DNA from: Phylloscopus collybita | Lineage: Eukaryota > Chordata > Aves > Passeriformes > Phylloscopidae | NCBI GenBank assembly: GCA_027886175.1 | Contig: JAJNNQ010000026.1 | Coordinates: 31,266,001 to 31,330,000 of the forward strand | Reading direction: 5' to 3' | Length of the DNA: 64,000 bases | Shown here: one piece after another, positions 31,672-44,031 of the stretch | Layout: each line of letters begins with the position of its first letter | How positions within the stretch are numbered: the first letter of the stretch is position 1 | Notes under the pieces: generated by a model | Seen by the model: the letters and a program-made list of their open reading frames with translations, nothing else | Database searches by the model: none | What the model was told of the DNA's origin: nothing | Translations under genes and position numbers: made by a program

Positions 31672-33845
31672 TTACCTTTTGCTTTTAGTTCTGTCACTGT
31701 GGTCCCTATGTCTCTCTCTGTTCTTTTCACTTTCTCGTTCTCTATGCTTGTCTTTACTTTTCTCCCTCTCCTTATCTTTTTCATGAGCCTGTTCATCACT
31801 TTTAGGCTTCTCTGTCTTTTTTTCTGGATTTCTAGTCTCTCTGGGGCTTTTTCCATCAGCAGCTCTATCACTGTGTGGAGATCGCACTCTTTCTTTGTCT
31901 CTCTGTCCTTCCTCTCTACTCTTCCGCTCTCTCTCTTTTTCCTGGTTTCTGTCTCTGCGCCTGTTTCTTTCAGAATCTTGCTCCCAGTATTTTTCATTGC
32001 TCCACTCTTTTTCATGTCTGTCCTTTTTTTGGTGATGGGGTTCACTGTAAAGTCTTTGTCGATCATTTTTTCCTCTACTGAATCCTCTCTCCAAATGCTG
32101 TTCTTCTCTGCCCCAAGGATCACTGTGGTGTCTTTCTGGTCTCCTACTGTCTTTACTCTGAAAAAAATTTTCTGGTCCCAAAAATCTTGATTGTTTGTGA
32201 GCCACTGGTAGCCCTTGTCCAATGGGTCCGGCATACTGTGGTGGCTGACCTGATAAATGGGCTACTGGTGGCCATGGCATCATTGGATTTTGTGGAAAAC
32301 CAAAGCCAGGAGGAGGAAGAAGCGGAGGTGGTAAATGAGGAGGAAATCCAAACATGGGGTTGCTTTGTGGAGGGAAGTTATGAGGTACAGGAGCCTGAAA
32401 CTGAAATCCAGGTGGATTAGATTTAGAATGCTGAAAATTCTGCTGTGGCGATCCAACAGATGAGAAGCTGCCACTTGCAACAGGGTTTGGGACTTTGGAA
32501 ATAAATTCAGAACGAGAAGAGTTTTCAGTTTCAAAATGAGATGAAGTTACAGCTGGTCCTCTTCTAAATGAGTTCACCGTTTCAATGTTTTGCATCACTG
32601 CATCTTCCTGTGAATGTCTGGTATCTTCAGCTTGTGATGCAACTGTGTTATCTGCCTTAGCTGCAGCTGAACTGAACTGTGTCTCATTGGTTTGTGCCTC
32701 ACTTTGATACAGGTTTAAGCCCCCATCTCCAGAATGCTGTTTATTCTCTGGTTCTCCTTGATCATTTCCTGAAGCATTTTGTCGGTCTTCATTTCTGCTA
32801 ACATCTCCATCCTTGTTTTCTGAAATGTTAGTCTGCTGGCTTCGTCCAGCTGCCTGTCGTGGGTCTCTTTTAAGATTAATAAATGGTGGTGACTTAGAGG
32901 TATTAGCAGTAGTACCTTCAGCAGAGCCTACATTAACATTGTTCTCATTGGGTTTTTTCCCTGAATTTGATGAGGAAGAAAAGCTGGAATTTGTGCTCCT
33001 TCTAACTTCCTGTGCAACACTATCCTTGTCCAGTAACTGTTGCTTTGGGTCATTTTCTTTACTTTCTTCACTTTCCTTATTCTGTGACTGAGCAGACAAA
33101 TTTGCTAAAAAAGCCTCTGTGGAAACATCTGGAGGTTTTCCCTTAAGACTCAGCCCTATCAAAGAACCAGCACTTCTTGCAGAACCTGAGGTCCCTACAG
33201 CTGCTGCATCCACATTTACAGCAGCATTAGTGGATTCTTGAGGATCAACCAAACCAGTCTTTGCTTCACTAACTTCAGCAGTTACATCAGCAACATCCAT
33301 AGTTTCTTCTTTCAAGTTGGCCTGTTCATTTAATAATGGTATGTCTTCACTAGGACCTGCTTCTGACTTGCTGTGCTCATATACCTGCCCTGTTGTACCC
33401 AACAGGCTTTGAAGAATATCATCCACTGGCAACGGTTTATTTGCTAGCTCCAGAGTAGAAGGTTGATTTTCCCATCCAACCAGGACTCCAGGAAGAAACC
33501 TGAGAGGCTTTGGTGGTTCATGTTTGGTACTTTCCACCAAGGGTTCAATAACTGCTGGAGCATCATCTGTATTAGACGGCTGTGGTTTATTTCTCTGCTT
33601 GTGTAGCACAGTTGTGAAGGAATTAAAAAAATTATTTTCCTCTTCTTCTTCTAGTGCCAAATCATGATGAGAGACTTCAGGTTTGCTTGGCTTGCTTTTC
33701 TTCTCTGGTGGCAAGCTACTCAAGGTACTTTCAGCAGCTTCATCTGCAAAACTACTGGCAACACTTGAAACAGCAGAAATCTGCCTCTTCATTTTCTGGC
33801 GAATTATCAATCCCAGTAATAAATTTGGTCGATGTATTTCAATCC
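31672..33845 (-). CDS. PHF3: PHF3 terminal coding exon: end of SPOC and charged C-terminus
   Basis: The acceptor TTTTGTACAG precedes two bases that finish a Gly codon, then IEIHRPNLLLGLIIRQKMKR, the last strand/helix of the SPOC domain. About 700 further residues follow: an acidic patch (ALEEEEENNFFNSF), a conserved LRFLPGVLVGW block, Ser/Asn-rich disordered sequence, a Pro/Phe/Gly-rich segment (FPPHLPPPLLPPPGFGFPQN) and a highly charged Arg/Glu/Asp tail ending RTKSKR. The stop is TAA at 31672-31674. The tail resembles the RE/RD-rich regions of nuclear RNA-processing factors. In the window numbering this exon is about residues 1266-1988. Confidence 0.97.
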
Positions 33846-34730
33846 CTGTACAAAATTGCAACAGCAATTTACCATCTTTTATATTTTGGTTAAGGCAGTA
33901 CTTTTAACAAAAAAAAAACCCCATATACTTATAATGTACTAGCAAAAGTATTAATCTTATGACATTTGAAATTGTTCTGCTTATCTCATGTTAAACATTA
34001 CCAATACTTAAAATAATAAAAATATGTATTTCTAGTATTAAAATGATGACTTCAAGCACTGCAAATTAAAATTGCTTCAAGTACACTATAACTTCCAAAT
34101 AAAGAATATAAGACAGTTATATAGGACATTTAATCTTATCAGAAACAGCACAGAAGTTAAACATGTTAGTCTAACACAGCTACAACACAGTTACAGTGGT
34201 AGCAAATTATAACAGGAAAAAAGAAAAGTAAACCAACATTTGCAAACAAAAAGTCTCCTCATCAGTTTGTGTTAAGCATACTTCTTTCAAAGATTTACCC
34301 GGACCAAATTTCAGAAATATTTCCCTCATTCCAGGAAAGGCACTGTGTTTCAAGGCATAGTATTACCCACCTCCTCACTATCTATTTTGTTCTGTATAAC
34401 TGCAAAAAATGAGTTGTAGCTCATTTTCTCTTTATTTTGGCCCTGCCTACCTCAAAGATTATCCGCAAATTTTTATAACCAAGATAAATAGATGCAAACA
34501 TAACACAAGGTTGTGCACACCAATCTTTTCATCTTTGAAGTATCAGAATAAGCTAGCAAGGGGAAATTAATGTCTTTTCAAGGAAACTAATATAATAATA
34601 CTATGGAAAACTCATTACATATTTGAATAAAATAGTATTTTTTAATTTTATTTCCTCTTATATTTATCTGTTGCCAATTTCTTTAAGTAGCATTATGATA
34701 ATAAAATTCCTAATTCCAAGCTGTACTTAC
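33846..34730 (-). other. PHF3: PHF3 last intron
   Basis: 885 bases, AT-rich, GTAAGT donor. Nothing else seen. Confidence 0.85.
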
Positions 34731-34926
34731 CAGGCCCATCAAAAGGCACAAGGTGATGAGGGACTTTATCTGAGGAACCTAAAGGGATGAGGTACAAATC
34801 TTTCACTTGTTTCATATTATTGGCTGCTACACCATAACGTTTTCTACTGCTGAAATAGGCGAACAACAGTGCATAGGAGATCTGATCCTCTTCAGTTACT
34901 GGCGTAAAGCGAACAACACAGATCTC
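34731..34926 (-). CDS. PHF3: PHF3 exon: SPOC domain, C-terminal half
   Basis: 196 bp, phase 0 in and one base out. It reads EICVVRFTPVTEEDQISYAL ... VKDLYLIPLGSSDKVPHHLV and ends PFDGP plus the first base of Gly. The SPOC domain of PHF3 binds the RNA polymerase II CTD phosphorylated on serine 2 (established knowledge for human PHF3). The acceptor is GTTGTAAACAG and the donor GTAAGT. Confidence 0.96.
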
Positions 34927-36180
34927 CTGTTTACAACAAGAGAGGGAAAAAGATGGTCAAGAACATTTTTCTTTGAAATGCTAATTTTTTTTTACTGCCT
35001 GCTCTTTATTTAAAACAACAGTGCTACAGAGAAAAAGCTACACCAAAATGGCAGAGAACAGAAGAGACAGAAGGAGCAGAAACATGGCCAAAAATAATTC
35101 AGAACTAGATAAAACAAACAGAAAGCATCTAGTATGAAAAAGTTAATTGAAGTGCTCAACAAAAGAGCCTATATTTTAACAGCCAGCTAAATAACAAGTT
35201 TTAGGGAAGCTTGCCAGCTTCCAATGAATAATTCCACTCCCTACCCTTAACATCACTAGAAAGCTGTGTTTTGTAGTTTGTTGTGTCCAAGATACCCATT
35301 AATAATAGTGGAAGACCAGTACTCAGACGCCAGAATTATGCTCAAAGCCCAGCTCAGGAGCTGATGCTGGAACTGATGTTTTTAAATGGCTTCATGAACA
35401 GCCTGGAAGACTGGACATAAGATCCTCTGCAAAACTGAGATGGCACCTTAAGCAGGGGCACTGGTGGATATGCTGAAGTACTGGTGGCCATTCAGAGAGA
35501 CCTCGGCAGGCTGAAATAACAGGCTGACCTTTGCTGATGTCAGCAAAGGCAAAATCCAAAATCTTGCACTTTGAGCTGGAGTAACCCCATGCACCAGGAC
35601 TGGATGGGGGACTGACTGGCTAGAAAACTACTTGGCATAAAATGATGTGGGTGTCCTGGTGGACAAGCCCAGTACGAACCATGATGTGTCCATGCCAAAA
35701 AGACCAACTGCAATCTGGGTGTCAGAATCAAAGCAGTCAGCACACCAAGAGAAATGGCTATTTCTTTCTATCCAGCACTTGTGAGACACCACCTGACACT
35801 TTCAAGTCTGGGCTCCCCAGCATACAGACAACTGGTACACAGTGGGAAAAGTCCAGCCAAGAGTCACCGATTGTTTTGCACAATGTAACACTACTGAAAA
35901 TGAAAGTGTAACACTTCAGAGGAGAAGTGGTATCCAAACATTCCTGACAAGTTACTGTGTCAAAGAAGACAGGTATCCTCAAACAGCAGACGACAGTTTA
36001 AGGTTAGGCAGGAAGAAAAAAAATGCCAGCAGTTGCCACCCATTCCATTCAACATAACCATGAGATATTCCTAAAGTTCACATATTTTGCAAATGTTGCT
36101 GAGAGAAAAAAAAATGAAGCATCTTCAGGATGACTAAGATGCATATTAAACAGCGAGTCTTTACTAGGTAAAATTCTTAC
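34927..36180 (-). other. PHF3: PHF3 intron containing a CR1 copy
   Basis: 1254 bases. About half is the CR1 fragment at 35350-35900. The rest shows nothing. Confidence 0.85.
35350..35900 (+). repeat. CR1 LINE fragment (ORF2 end region), antisense to PHF3
   Basis: Blocks such as 'gccattcagagagacctcgg', 'taaccccatgcaccaggact', 'gggtgtcctggtggacaagc', 'tgtgagacaccacctgacac' and 'tctgggctccccagcataca' follow the order of the CR1 reverse-transcriptase end region. The copy is diverged and lacks the 3' terminal repeats. The edges are approximate. Confidence 0.85.
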
Positions 36181-36270
36181 CTTGGTCCCTGAAGCTTTGA
36201 TTTTTTCTACATAATCCCAGACAGTGTGGGGAGATATCCTGCCACCTACTTGAATACTATCAGGTAAATC
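36181..36270 (-). CDS. PHF3: PHF3 exon: SPOC domain, middle
   Basis: A 90-bp, phase 0-0 exon encoding 30 residues: DLPDSIQVGGRISPHTVWDY then VEKIKASGTK. It is bounded by CTCATAG and GTAAGAAT. It joins the preceding exon (FEYLTE) and the next (EICVVRF) without a gap. Confidence 0.95.
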
Positions 36271-37393
36271 CTATGAGAAAGGACAACAGAAATATGAATC
36301 CAAATAAATCTTGTGGTACGTATTTCATCCAGTACTGTTTCATGAATTCAAAACATACTTAGTTCTTTTATTTCTTAATTTGTAATTTAAAAATATCAGT
36401 AGAAGTTACAACAGAAGAAAAAAAAGTACATTTTAGACATTTAAGATTTTCAGTGCAAAGTTAACAATATGTACTAAATCAGTTGTCATTCAATAATACC
36501 CATCTATACCTTGCCCAAACTATCCCTTCTGGTAACATAATTGCAAACATAACTGTACTGTGCTCTGAGAACACTCAAGCTATCTGTCAGATCACACCAT
36601 AATGAGAGCTCCCCACCTATGTTTATAATAAACTTTCAAAATCTTCATCATGAGGGGAAAACATAACCTACATGTGCACACATATACAGATGTAAATTCT
36701 TTTTGGATACTACTGAGTTCACTGTTTCCAAGCAAAATAAACAGACTTTCAGAAAACTAATGTTTTTGAAATAAAGCAGAAGAGTTTAGAAAAGCACATC
36801 ACACTCATATAACAATCCTTTAGTATTAAGGATTACTGCATGGCCTGCACTTCCCTGAAGATCTACAGCAAAGTAAAGAAATCTTATTAACAGAAGACCT
36901 AAGTTCTTTTAATTAGAAAGCTGATGCATCCTGTGTAGCTGTCAAGAAGGAAAACTGAGCCTTGTAAGCTCTCTGATCTTTATTTTGTGACATGAAGGCA
37001 ATTATTATAGGCAGTTGCATGCTTTTCCTGTCTCTCAGACACAGAAAAGAATGTTACGTAACTTTTTTTTTCTCAGGGACAATTTAGTCACAATGCAATG
37101 TTAGGACCAGAATTGCCAGATAGGCAAAAAAAAAAACCAAACCAAAAAAACCCAACAAACTCCATTACACAGGTTTCAGTCATACATGGGAAGATGAACC
37201 AGAGGTTCATGTAATGAATAATGTTTGACTTACAAATATAGACCCTAACCTATGTCCTCCCACAAATACTTTATTCAGTACAATGATCATGCGTCATTGT
37301 CTTCTATCATTATACTAATAACAGCCTACAAGGTACGTTAAGTTAGTAAAATTAATAAATGAATTGTTCGTTCTTTTCAATAAATATAAATAC
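36271..37393 (-). other. PHF3: PHF3 intron
   Basis: 1.1 kb of AT-rich sequence. There is an A-rich stretch near 37120-37150. No gene or identifiable repeat was seen. Confidence 0.8.
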
Positions 37394-37541
37394 CTCTGTT
37401 AAATATTCAAAGGAGCCAGAAACTGGATAAGCCTTAATAACAAATTTTGCTACTGAAGGCATATTGATAAAGCCCTTCCAGATGAAATTCAGGCGTGCCA
37501 GAAACAGACTTTCACATTCCACGGTACCAGGCGTTTCTGAC
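37394..37541 (-). CDS. PHF3: PHF3 exon: start of SPOC domain
   Basis: A 148-bp exon starting with the last base of a Lys codon. It reads SETPGTVECESLFLARLNFI then WKGFINMPSVAKFVIKAYPV and ends SGSFEYLTE. The LNFIWKGFI...AKF motif is the conserved opening of SPOC domains. The acceptor has an unusually long T tract (TTTTTTTTTTTTTTAG). Confidence 0.96.
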
Positions 37542-39112
37542 CTAAAAAAAAAAAAAAGACAAAAAAACACCTTCTTGGTTTACAACATGATACATCATGC
37601 AAGAGAGTGTAAATCATAATTCTTCTTTATCACAGAAATGTAGTATTTTCAAGAATTTTGATTTTCAGTTTAGCATACTGGAGGGTCAACAAAAAAAAAG
37701 ACAGGCAGACAAACATGTTTCTCATCTTCCAGTGGAGTAGCTCTATGGTACAGGAAAGAAAGCCAAATAAGCAGCACATTAGTTTACTAGTCAATATTTT
37801 TTAAAAACAGAGAAGTTGCTTAGTCTGAGAATTATCAAATGCTACTACTGAAGAGGACTCAAATGTCTACAGGTGCTGCAAAGCCAGAGAGATGTTCCCC
37901 TGCCACAGGTAAAAGATGACAACACACTACCTGCTGGCCTATACTGCTTTCCTAATTCCTACATTTTGCGCCACTGCATGTGTCACCCTACTCTCTCCTT
38001 GTCCCACAATTAGCTCCTTGTGTCTTCTCACCTATGCATTATTTCCACACATTCTGTGAGTGATTCCTCCCAATTCCACCTGTACAAAACTGTTTTTCCT
38101 CCCTTAGAAAAAAAGGCCTCCGTTTTGTCTACAAAGCTGCTGAAAAAAATTAATGGGATTACTTAAATAATTTCACAAGAGAGTGTTTCTCAACCTGAGA
38201 GCTTCCTCATGAAAAAATTATACATTTCAACATTTCCCAACATGTTGCTATCAAAATATTCTAAGAGTGCTACTAGCAGTTTTATGCTGCCCAGTAGTAC
38301 CAGATATTGTGCTATTACAGTAACACTGTAACCTATTTCTGTCTACACAGTAGATGGAAATCACCCTGAACCTGCTGTAAGCTACTCAAAATCAAAGTTC
38401 AGTATCCTTGAAAAGATCACATTGTCCTGAAAAAGGCAAAATTTCAGCATGAACTCTGGTCAATTCTAAATAATTGGGAGTTGATGTTTTTCTAGAAAAG
38501 CCTCCCTCAAACCAGAAAGAAACAGCTTCATAAACAGCAATTTCCTTTTTAGTGAGTAGCAGAGTGGAAGAAAACAAAGAAAGCTGGCAACAAATACAGT
38601 AAAACATCCAACAAGCTGCTGTTACCTGCCATTTCTAGAAAAGCACTATTGTGGAATATGAAACTAGCCTGATTTATCAGTGTAAATGCTCTGTTTAGAT
38701 GAATCTCAAATTCTCTGAAATTATATATACACATATACAAAGACTCACTCATTTAAATGCAGCACTATACATACTACATGTCTTAACAACAAAAGACAAT
38801 ACAAAATTTATATATTGATTTTTTCTAATATGAACTCATTTTAAGCCTTGCTGCACCAGAAAACATTGGCTTTTTGGGAAAAGTAAACTATGGGCTAATT
38901 AGAAGTTTGCAACCTCAACAATATATGTAGTATTATATATATAAATGAACATCATTTACTCCAGCAGATATCTCCATTCTAAAAATGCATATGACTTCAA
39001 GTACCCAAATGGATTAACGAAATGCCATTAAAAAAGTTGCTTTAGACATAATAGCTGAACAAGATTAATAATGTCTTTCATTTAAAAATACTGTTTCTCC
39101 AGCTTATATTAC
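37542..39112 (-). other. PHF3: PHF3 intron
   Basis: 1.57 kb. It contains a short AT-rich dinucleotide patch near 38725 and 38930, but no gene or repeat family that I recognise. Confidence 0.8.
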
Positions 39113-39305
39113 TTTGGGAGAGGTGTGAATGACTTTGACGAGTCTTGCTTATCATCTTCCAGTAATTCTGAAGCTAAAATACTTGAGGTGGAGGAGAGCG
39201 CGTCGGCAATGCTCTCTGCTTCATTGTCTGACTGCTTCCGTGCGACCCCAACCGACACCTTCACCTTCTTCCCGGACAGGTCATCAGTAGGTGGTGCCAT
39301 CCGGC
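39113..39305 (-). CDS. PHF3: PHF3 exon: linker between TFIIS-like region and SPOC
   Basis: 193 bp, entering with two bases and leaving with two. It reads RMAPPTDDLSGKKVKVSVGV then ARKQSDNEAESIADALSSTS and ends SFTPLP plus the AA of the split Lys. The donor is GTAATA, slightly weaker than the others. Much of the exon is Ser/Asp-rich and probably disordered. Confidence 0.94.
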
Positions 39306-39800
39306 CTGCAGAAAAGGAAGCACAATTTTTCATTTCATTTTTTTTTCATTTCATTTCATTTTTTATTAGAGAAACAAAAGCTTCCTCTGAACACAAGGGA
39401 GACACACAAAAAGTACTGCATACTGCCACTGAAGTGGAACAGGATACATATTTTACACATATTTATGGGCTCTATAAATTAATACCTTGTGTCTGTTTAT
39501 ACAGTTCTGAACATAAGATTTGCCACTGCAATGGCATAGGATAAAGAAATGAGGAATCAACAGTAATACGTACATCCACCATAGGGATTTCACTCTCTGA
39601 AGCTGTTTTTTTAAAAGAAGACAAATTTATGCCAATAGACTATCCTTTTAATAGTCTCTTTTGTAAATTATGAAGTAAAACATTCCTTCCACAACTTTGT
39701 CAGCAAACTAAGTAAAAATCCACATTTATTTAAATTCTTGAGATATATTGAGATTTATAGAAGTGCAATCTATTTCTCTTCATGTGCTTTCCTGAATTAC
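39306..39800 (-). other. PHF3: PHF3 intron with a TTTCA microsatellite
   Basis: 495 bases. A short TTTCA/T-rich repeat lies at 39329-39367, next to the acceptor of the exon at 39113-39305. Confidence 0.8.
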
Positions 39801-39933
39801 CTATGCAGATTTTGCAGTTTAGATCGAAGAGATGATTTTTATGTTGACTTGTGGTGTCTGGAGATGCAAATTCATTTATTTCTTTATCCTTTTCAGCTTC
39901 TTCTGACTTCTCAAACAACTTTGTATTAGGTTC
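39801..39933 (-). CDS. PHF3: PHF3 exon: EPNTKLFEK ... DLNCKIC
   Basis: 133 bp, phase 0 in and one base out. It encodes EPNTKLFEKSEEAEKDKEIN, then SPDTTSQHKNHLFDLNCKIC and IG across the junction. The CKIC pair begins a Cys-x2-Cys motif of the region after the TFIIS-like domain. Confidence 0.95.
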
Positions 39934-40396
39934 CTAAGAAAAGTCAAACACATTTCAGTTAGGCTTTTTTAATCCCTCTGTTAATATGTCTAATATTGCT
40001 TAGAAGTATTCTGGTGTTTTCCTCCCTTCAGATATGCAGCTCTTCCTTCAGCCGCATCGCCTAAAATTCCATCACAAAATCTTCAAATTCATTACAATAA
40101 CTAATTGGTATTCTCAAATATCTTCAGATACTATTTAGAATATTTTCTAATTTCTACTTTCTATTTCCTACTGCTGCCAGAATTCATCATACAGTCACAG
40201 AGACAACCAACAAAAGAACAACACAGAAGAAACCAACAAAATCACCAGGCCAAGAAGTCAGTAAAGATAAAAGAAAAATTAAACTCAAACCAGACCTAAT
40301 AATTATAGACCTGAACAACAAAATCATAAACAAAACGCTTCACAACCATATTGCCTATGAACTAAATACACTGTAGTGCCATGCTTTCTTTTCTAC
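39934..40396 (-). other. PHF3: PHF3 intron
   Basis: 463 bases. A-rich on the + strand toward 40200-40330. Nothing else seen. Confidence 0.8.
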
Positions 40397-40528
40397 CTGA
40401 ATTTCCATTACTTCCTCTTGTTCTTTCATTGGTGTCTCACTTTCAATTTCTATTTCTCCTTTGTGAGTAATTTTTGTGATAGGTCTTCTTTCAACCTCCC
40501 TCTGCTCTTTCTCAATCATTTCAATTGT
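40397..40528 (-). CDS. PHF3: PHF3 exon: end of TFIIS-central-like domain
   Basis: 132 bp, phase 0-0, 44 residues: TIEMIEKEQREVERRPITKI then THKGEIEIESETPMKEQEEV and MEIQ. The stretch TIEMIEKEQREVERRP completes the TFS2M-like domain with its helical end. It is followed by the acidic linker. Confidence 0.95.
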
Positions 40529-42569
40529 CTGCGAAAACAAGAAGTTATGTGCAATTATTCCCATACAGTAAAATCTGGAAATCCAGAAATAAAAGATAAC
40601 TGTATTGAAACTAGGAAACCCTCTAGGAAGGAAAGTAATACATTCTTATTTTGCAAGTGTCAAGTGGTTTCATAAAGCCAACATGCAAGCAGCCTAACTC
40701 CTCCTACAGCATAGCGGCAAGTACTTACCAAGCATGCATTTAAATAAGTTATAAAGCAAACCTTCAACACTAAAATACCAGTAATTCTGATTTCCCAAAA
40801 GCAAAAAAAAAAAAAAATCATTCTTTTCCTATAATAATAGGGACAATGTAGGATATAAATAGATGCAAATTTGTATCATTTTTCAACAGCTTGGTTTTTA
40901 GTACATAAGCCTAATGCTTTTTTGCTTCTCAAAAAAATTTAAAGGTATTTTTAAAAGTAATGGAGATGCTAATTCCAACAGCACTGCTACTTTGCTTTCT
41001 TGCAATAAAATAAAATATAAACCATTATTTCTAATATTGCCTCTTAAAGCACATGTCCATTTCTTACACCAAGAAGGGGTTTATTGGCTGTACCAAATAT
41101 CTCAAGCCTGATTTATTAAGGAAACAAGGATTCTATGATTGCTTTATCTGAAAAATACCAACATACTTTTGAACATCCTGGGGAAATAAAAAAAAATAAA
41201 TTAGTAAGTAGCAGTCTCAATGCCTTGCTTAAATAGTAACATGAAAAGTACAGTCAAGTGATACATTGCTATTTATTTTACATGTTTCTAGAAATTCTGA
41301 ATCATTTCTCTGAAATAATTAGGACCATCAGCAATTTTCTGAGCAGCATACACTTTTTTGGGAAGCTATTTCTTATAGCAGTGGAATTTTATTTTTCATG
41401 GTCTGTTTTCAGAATTTCACTGATGTTTATAAAAATAAATGCAAAATAGTTCCACTACAAAAGACAGATAGAGCTTTGGATAGATACAGAGTAAACAAAC
41501 TTTTCATTCTTTATAGGCCCTTGAAACAACTCAAGATAATCAACAAGTGTTTTTCCACAGAAAGTAGCAAAAAGTTATCATGACTCATAAACAGCCTAGC
41601 CACAATGTGCAATGACAAGGAAAAAACACAGGAATAATTATTATTGCAAAGCACATTGCAATCTCTAAAACAGCATCCCCAACTCTACTGAATTAGTTAT
41701 TACCAAACATTCATTCTGAGCACACAGATGAATTTACACTACCCAAACATCATGCTTTTAGGTTCTATCATGTAGAATATAAATACCAAAGGTCCTGTCA
41801 ACATAAATCCAGATTTTGTAAACTAGAAAATTCTTAATGGCCATTTCCAAGCAGCTGCAGTTATTGTCAGACTAAATGCCCAACAAATGGAGCAATGTCT
41901 AACAAAAAGGAATTTTCTATAAAAATAACACAGGTTCTCTTATTCCTGTTTCTCCTTCTAAACTGTCAGCACAGTATACAGAGTGACATTCTGTTTTGAG
42001 AAGTCATACTTAAACTAACCTAGTAAACTTCCTACACTTGCTTGGGGTTTTTTTGCTGCTTGATTTGTTTGTTGTCAGGCTGCTTTTCTGACTGGCAGGC
42101 CAGGTTTTCAGCTCTGGATTTACTTCTTGGGGACTGATTTGTAACGCTTCAGCAGTAAGTTAGAAACAACACCAGTTTGCTCTGGTTTCATTTGTCCAAA
42201 TAGATCTCTCTCCCTCTTTAAGAAACTTGTGTTTATAAAGCTCCAGCAACAGCTTTCAAATCTTGTGGAAAGTAAGGACAAAGGAACCTTCACTCATGAT
42301 AGAGAAAGAAGAAAGAGGAAGCAGCAACAAACTTGCAAGTGCATAGTTGTGCAAAGGAAAGTGCATGGTTTCCTCCCCTCAGAAACTGACTACACTCCTT
42401 TCAATTCTGCCCTAACAACATCTTTGGATTTTGAGTACTAAATTAATTATAGAGATCCTCCTGCTGGGTTGCAACATCCGTTCTGCCCTTTCTGCACACA
42501 CTTAACCTGCAAACAGAAGTTACACATGCTTCGGCTGTCAAATAAACAACGTAAGTTGACAAATCTCAC
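40529..42569 (-). other. PHF3: PHF3 intron
   Basis: 2.0 kb, AT-rich. An A14 run is at about 40802. No recognisable repeat family and no exon seen. Confidence 0.8.
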
Positions 42570-42686
42570 ATGTCTGTTTTCTCTCTGTCTCCAAGCAGCC
42601 AGTTCTTTGGAAGCCAGTTCTTCTGGGCTCATTTTTATTAGATGATCTGGAGTAACCTCTCCTTTCAGTACTTTCTTAAATAATAT
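42570..42686 (-). CDS. PHF3: PHF3 exon: TFIIS-central-like domain, part 3
   Basis: 117 bp, phase 0-0, 39 residues: ILFKKVLKGEVTPDHLIKMS then PEELASKELAAWRQRENRH. The 'L..K.L.GE..P..L..M.P.ELAS.EL' pattern is characteristic of TFIIS central domains as found in PHF3, DIDO1 and SPOCD1. The donor is GTGAGA. Confidence 0.96.
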
Positions 42687-43747
42687 CTAGAAGAAAGAAG
42701 AAATTAACTATTGATATTAAAAATAGCTTGCAGGAGGAAACACATCAGAGAAGTAACATACAACATGCTCTGTACAGCTAAATAGAGTGGGTGGGTTTGT
42801 AATTATCTCCACCGCAGGAAGCAGTACTAGATTTTATAACATAAAAAGCTTAATTCCAGAGCTACATTTATTCTATGTAACAGTGTATCTACATATACCC
42901 CTAACAATCAAACGTGTAATTAACTGCTGTTTCAAAGAAGAAAAGAGTTTATGCCCACTGCAGCAGTAACTCAGTTTACTGGTTTTGTTTCTAAAGGTGC
43001 AAATCCTCTGCCTTAAATAACAAAGAGAAGAAAGTATCAGAGGATATCTATGCTTCTTGACTAAATGAAGTCCTAGGGTAAAAAAATGAGCAAATTAGCC
43101 ATATTAGCAAAGAGAAAAATTAGCCATATGAGCAAAGAGAAAACAGAAGTTGACTGTTAGATAGAAGTTAAGATAGAAGTTCTTACAATTTACAGTTGGC
43201 TAACTGTAATGGCAAAGTACTCGAAACAAAGTGACTTGATCAAAATAACTGATAAAGGACAAAAGACAGAAACTGAGGAGGTATGATGCTAAATAATGGG
43301 CTCATAGAAAGCAGAACAAGAGTGAAGACCAAGCTTGAGAAATCAGGATGTGAAAAAGCACAGTGAGGAGACCCTGGACAGAAAAACAGTAGGTGTAATA
43401 AACAACAAAGAATTATGACAGGGACAGGAATGTCTAAATAACACCTCTGTGGTAAACAGAAACACAAACTAGGCAGGCTACATCTATTACAGTTTGAAAC
43501 CAAACAAAATACACTGGGGGGGTACACTGGGAGCAAGGAGTTGGGAGAATTAATGATGGGGAAGAACTCAGAGGACACTGAGCACCCAAAGAACAAACAT
43601 CAAAAAATCAAGGAATCCTAAAAAAAAAAAAAAAACCAACAGGTTAAACTGCAGGAGCATTGATAATGTTTCTACACTGGAGATTCATCCTTTAATCTAC
43701 AGCAAATCAAGGATTTCTGCAATGGAAAACAGACAAATCACACATAC
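42687..43747 (-). other. PHF3: PHF3 intron
   Basis: 1.06 kb with a direct duplication of a short block near 43090-43135 (TTAGCCATAT.AGCAAAGAGA occurs twice) and an A15 run at about 43621. No exon seen. Confidence 0.8.
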
Positions 43748-43904
43748 ATTATTTTTAGGATCTTTCAGATTGAACATTAAACTTCTGTATTTGTTCTTAT
43801 ACTTTGCATCAGTGTCTCGGAAAAAAGAAAACAGCTCTCTTTCAATCCTTGTGGCAACTTTGGCTGCTCTCTCCTCAGGAATCTTTAAACTGGAGTCTGT
43901 CAAT
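43748..43904 (-). CDS. PHF3: PHF3 exon: TFIIS-central-like domain, part 2
   Basis: 157 bp, one base in and phase 0 out. It reads LTDSSLKIPEERAAKVATRI then ERELFSFFRDTDAKYKNKYR and SLMFNLKDPKNN. The 'KYKNKYRSLMFNLKDPKN' motif is the core of TFS2M domains. The donor is GTATGT. Confidence 0.96.
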
Positions 43905-44031
43905 CTGTAAGAGAACACAATGGTAAAAAATTACAAAATGCATCCAAATATTTAACAGTATTTCCTCCACCTTCCAAAGGAAATTATTTATAAATACCAA
44001 TTAATAATTTTATTTCTTGATATATCTTTAC

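Noticed and set aside
31699..32190. 163-codon + strand frame opposite the PHF3 C-terminus
   Set aside because: Antisense shadow of purine-rich coding sequence; rich in Phe, Ser, Leu as expected for the complement of GA-rich codons.
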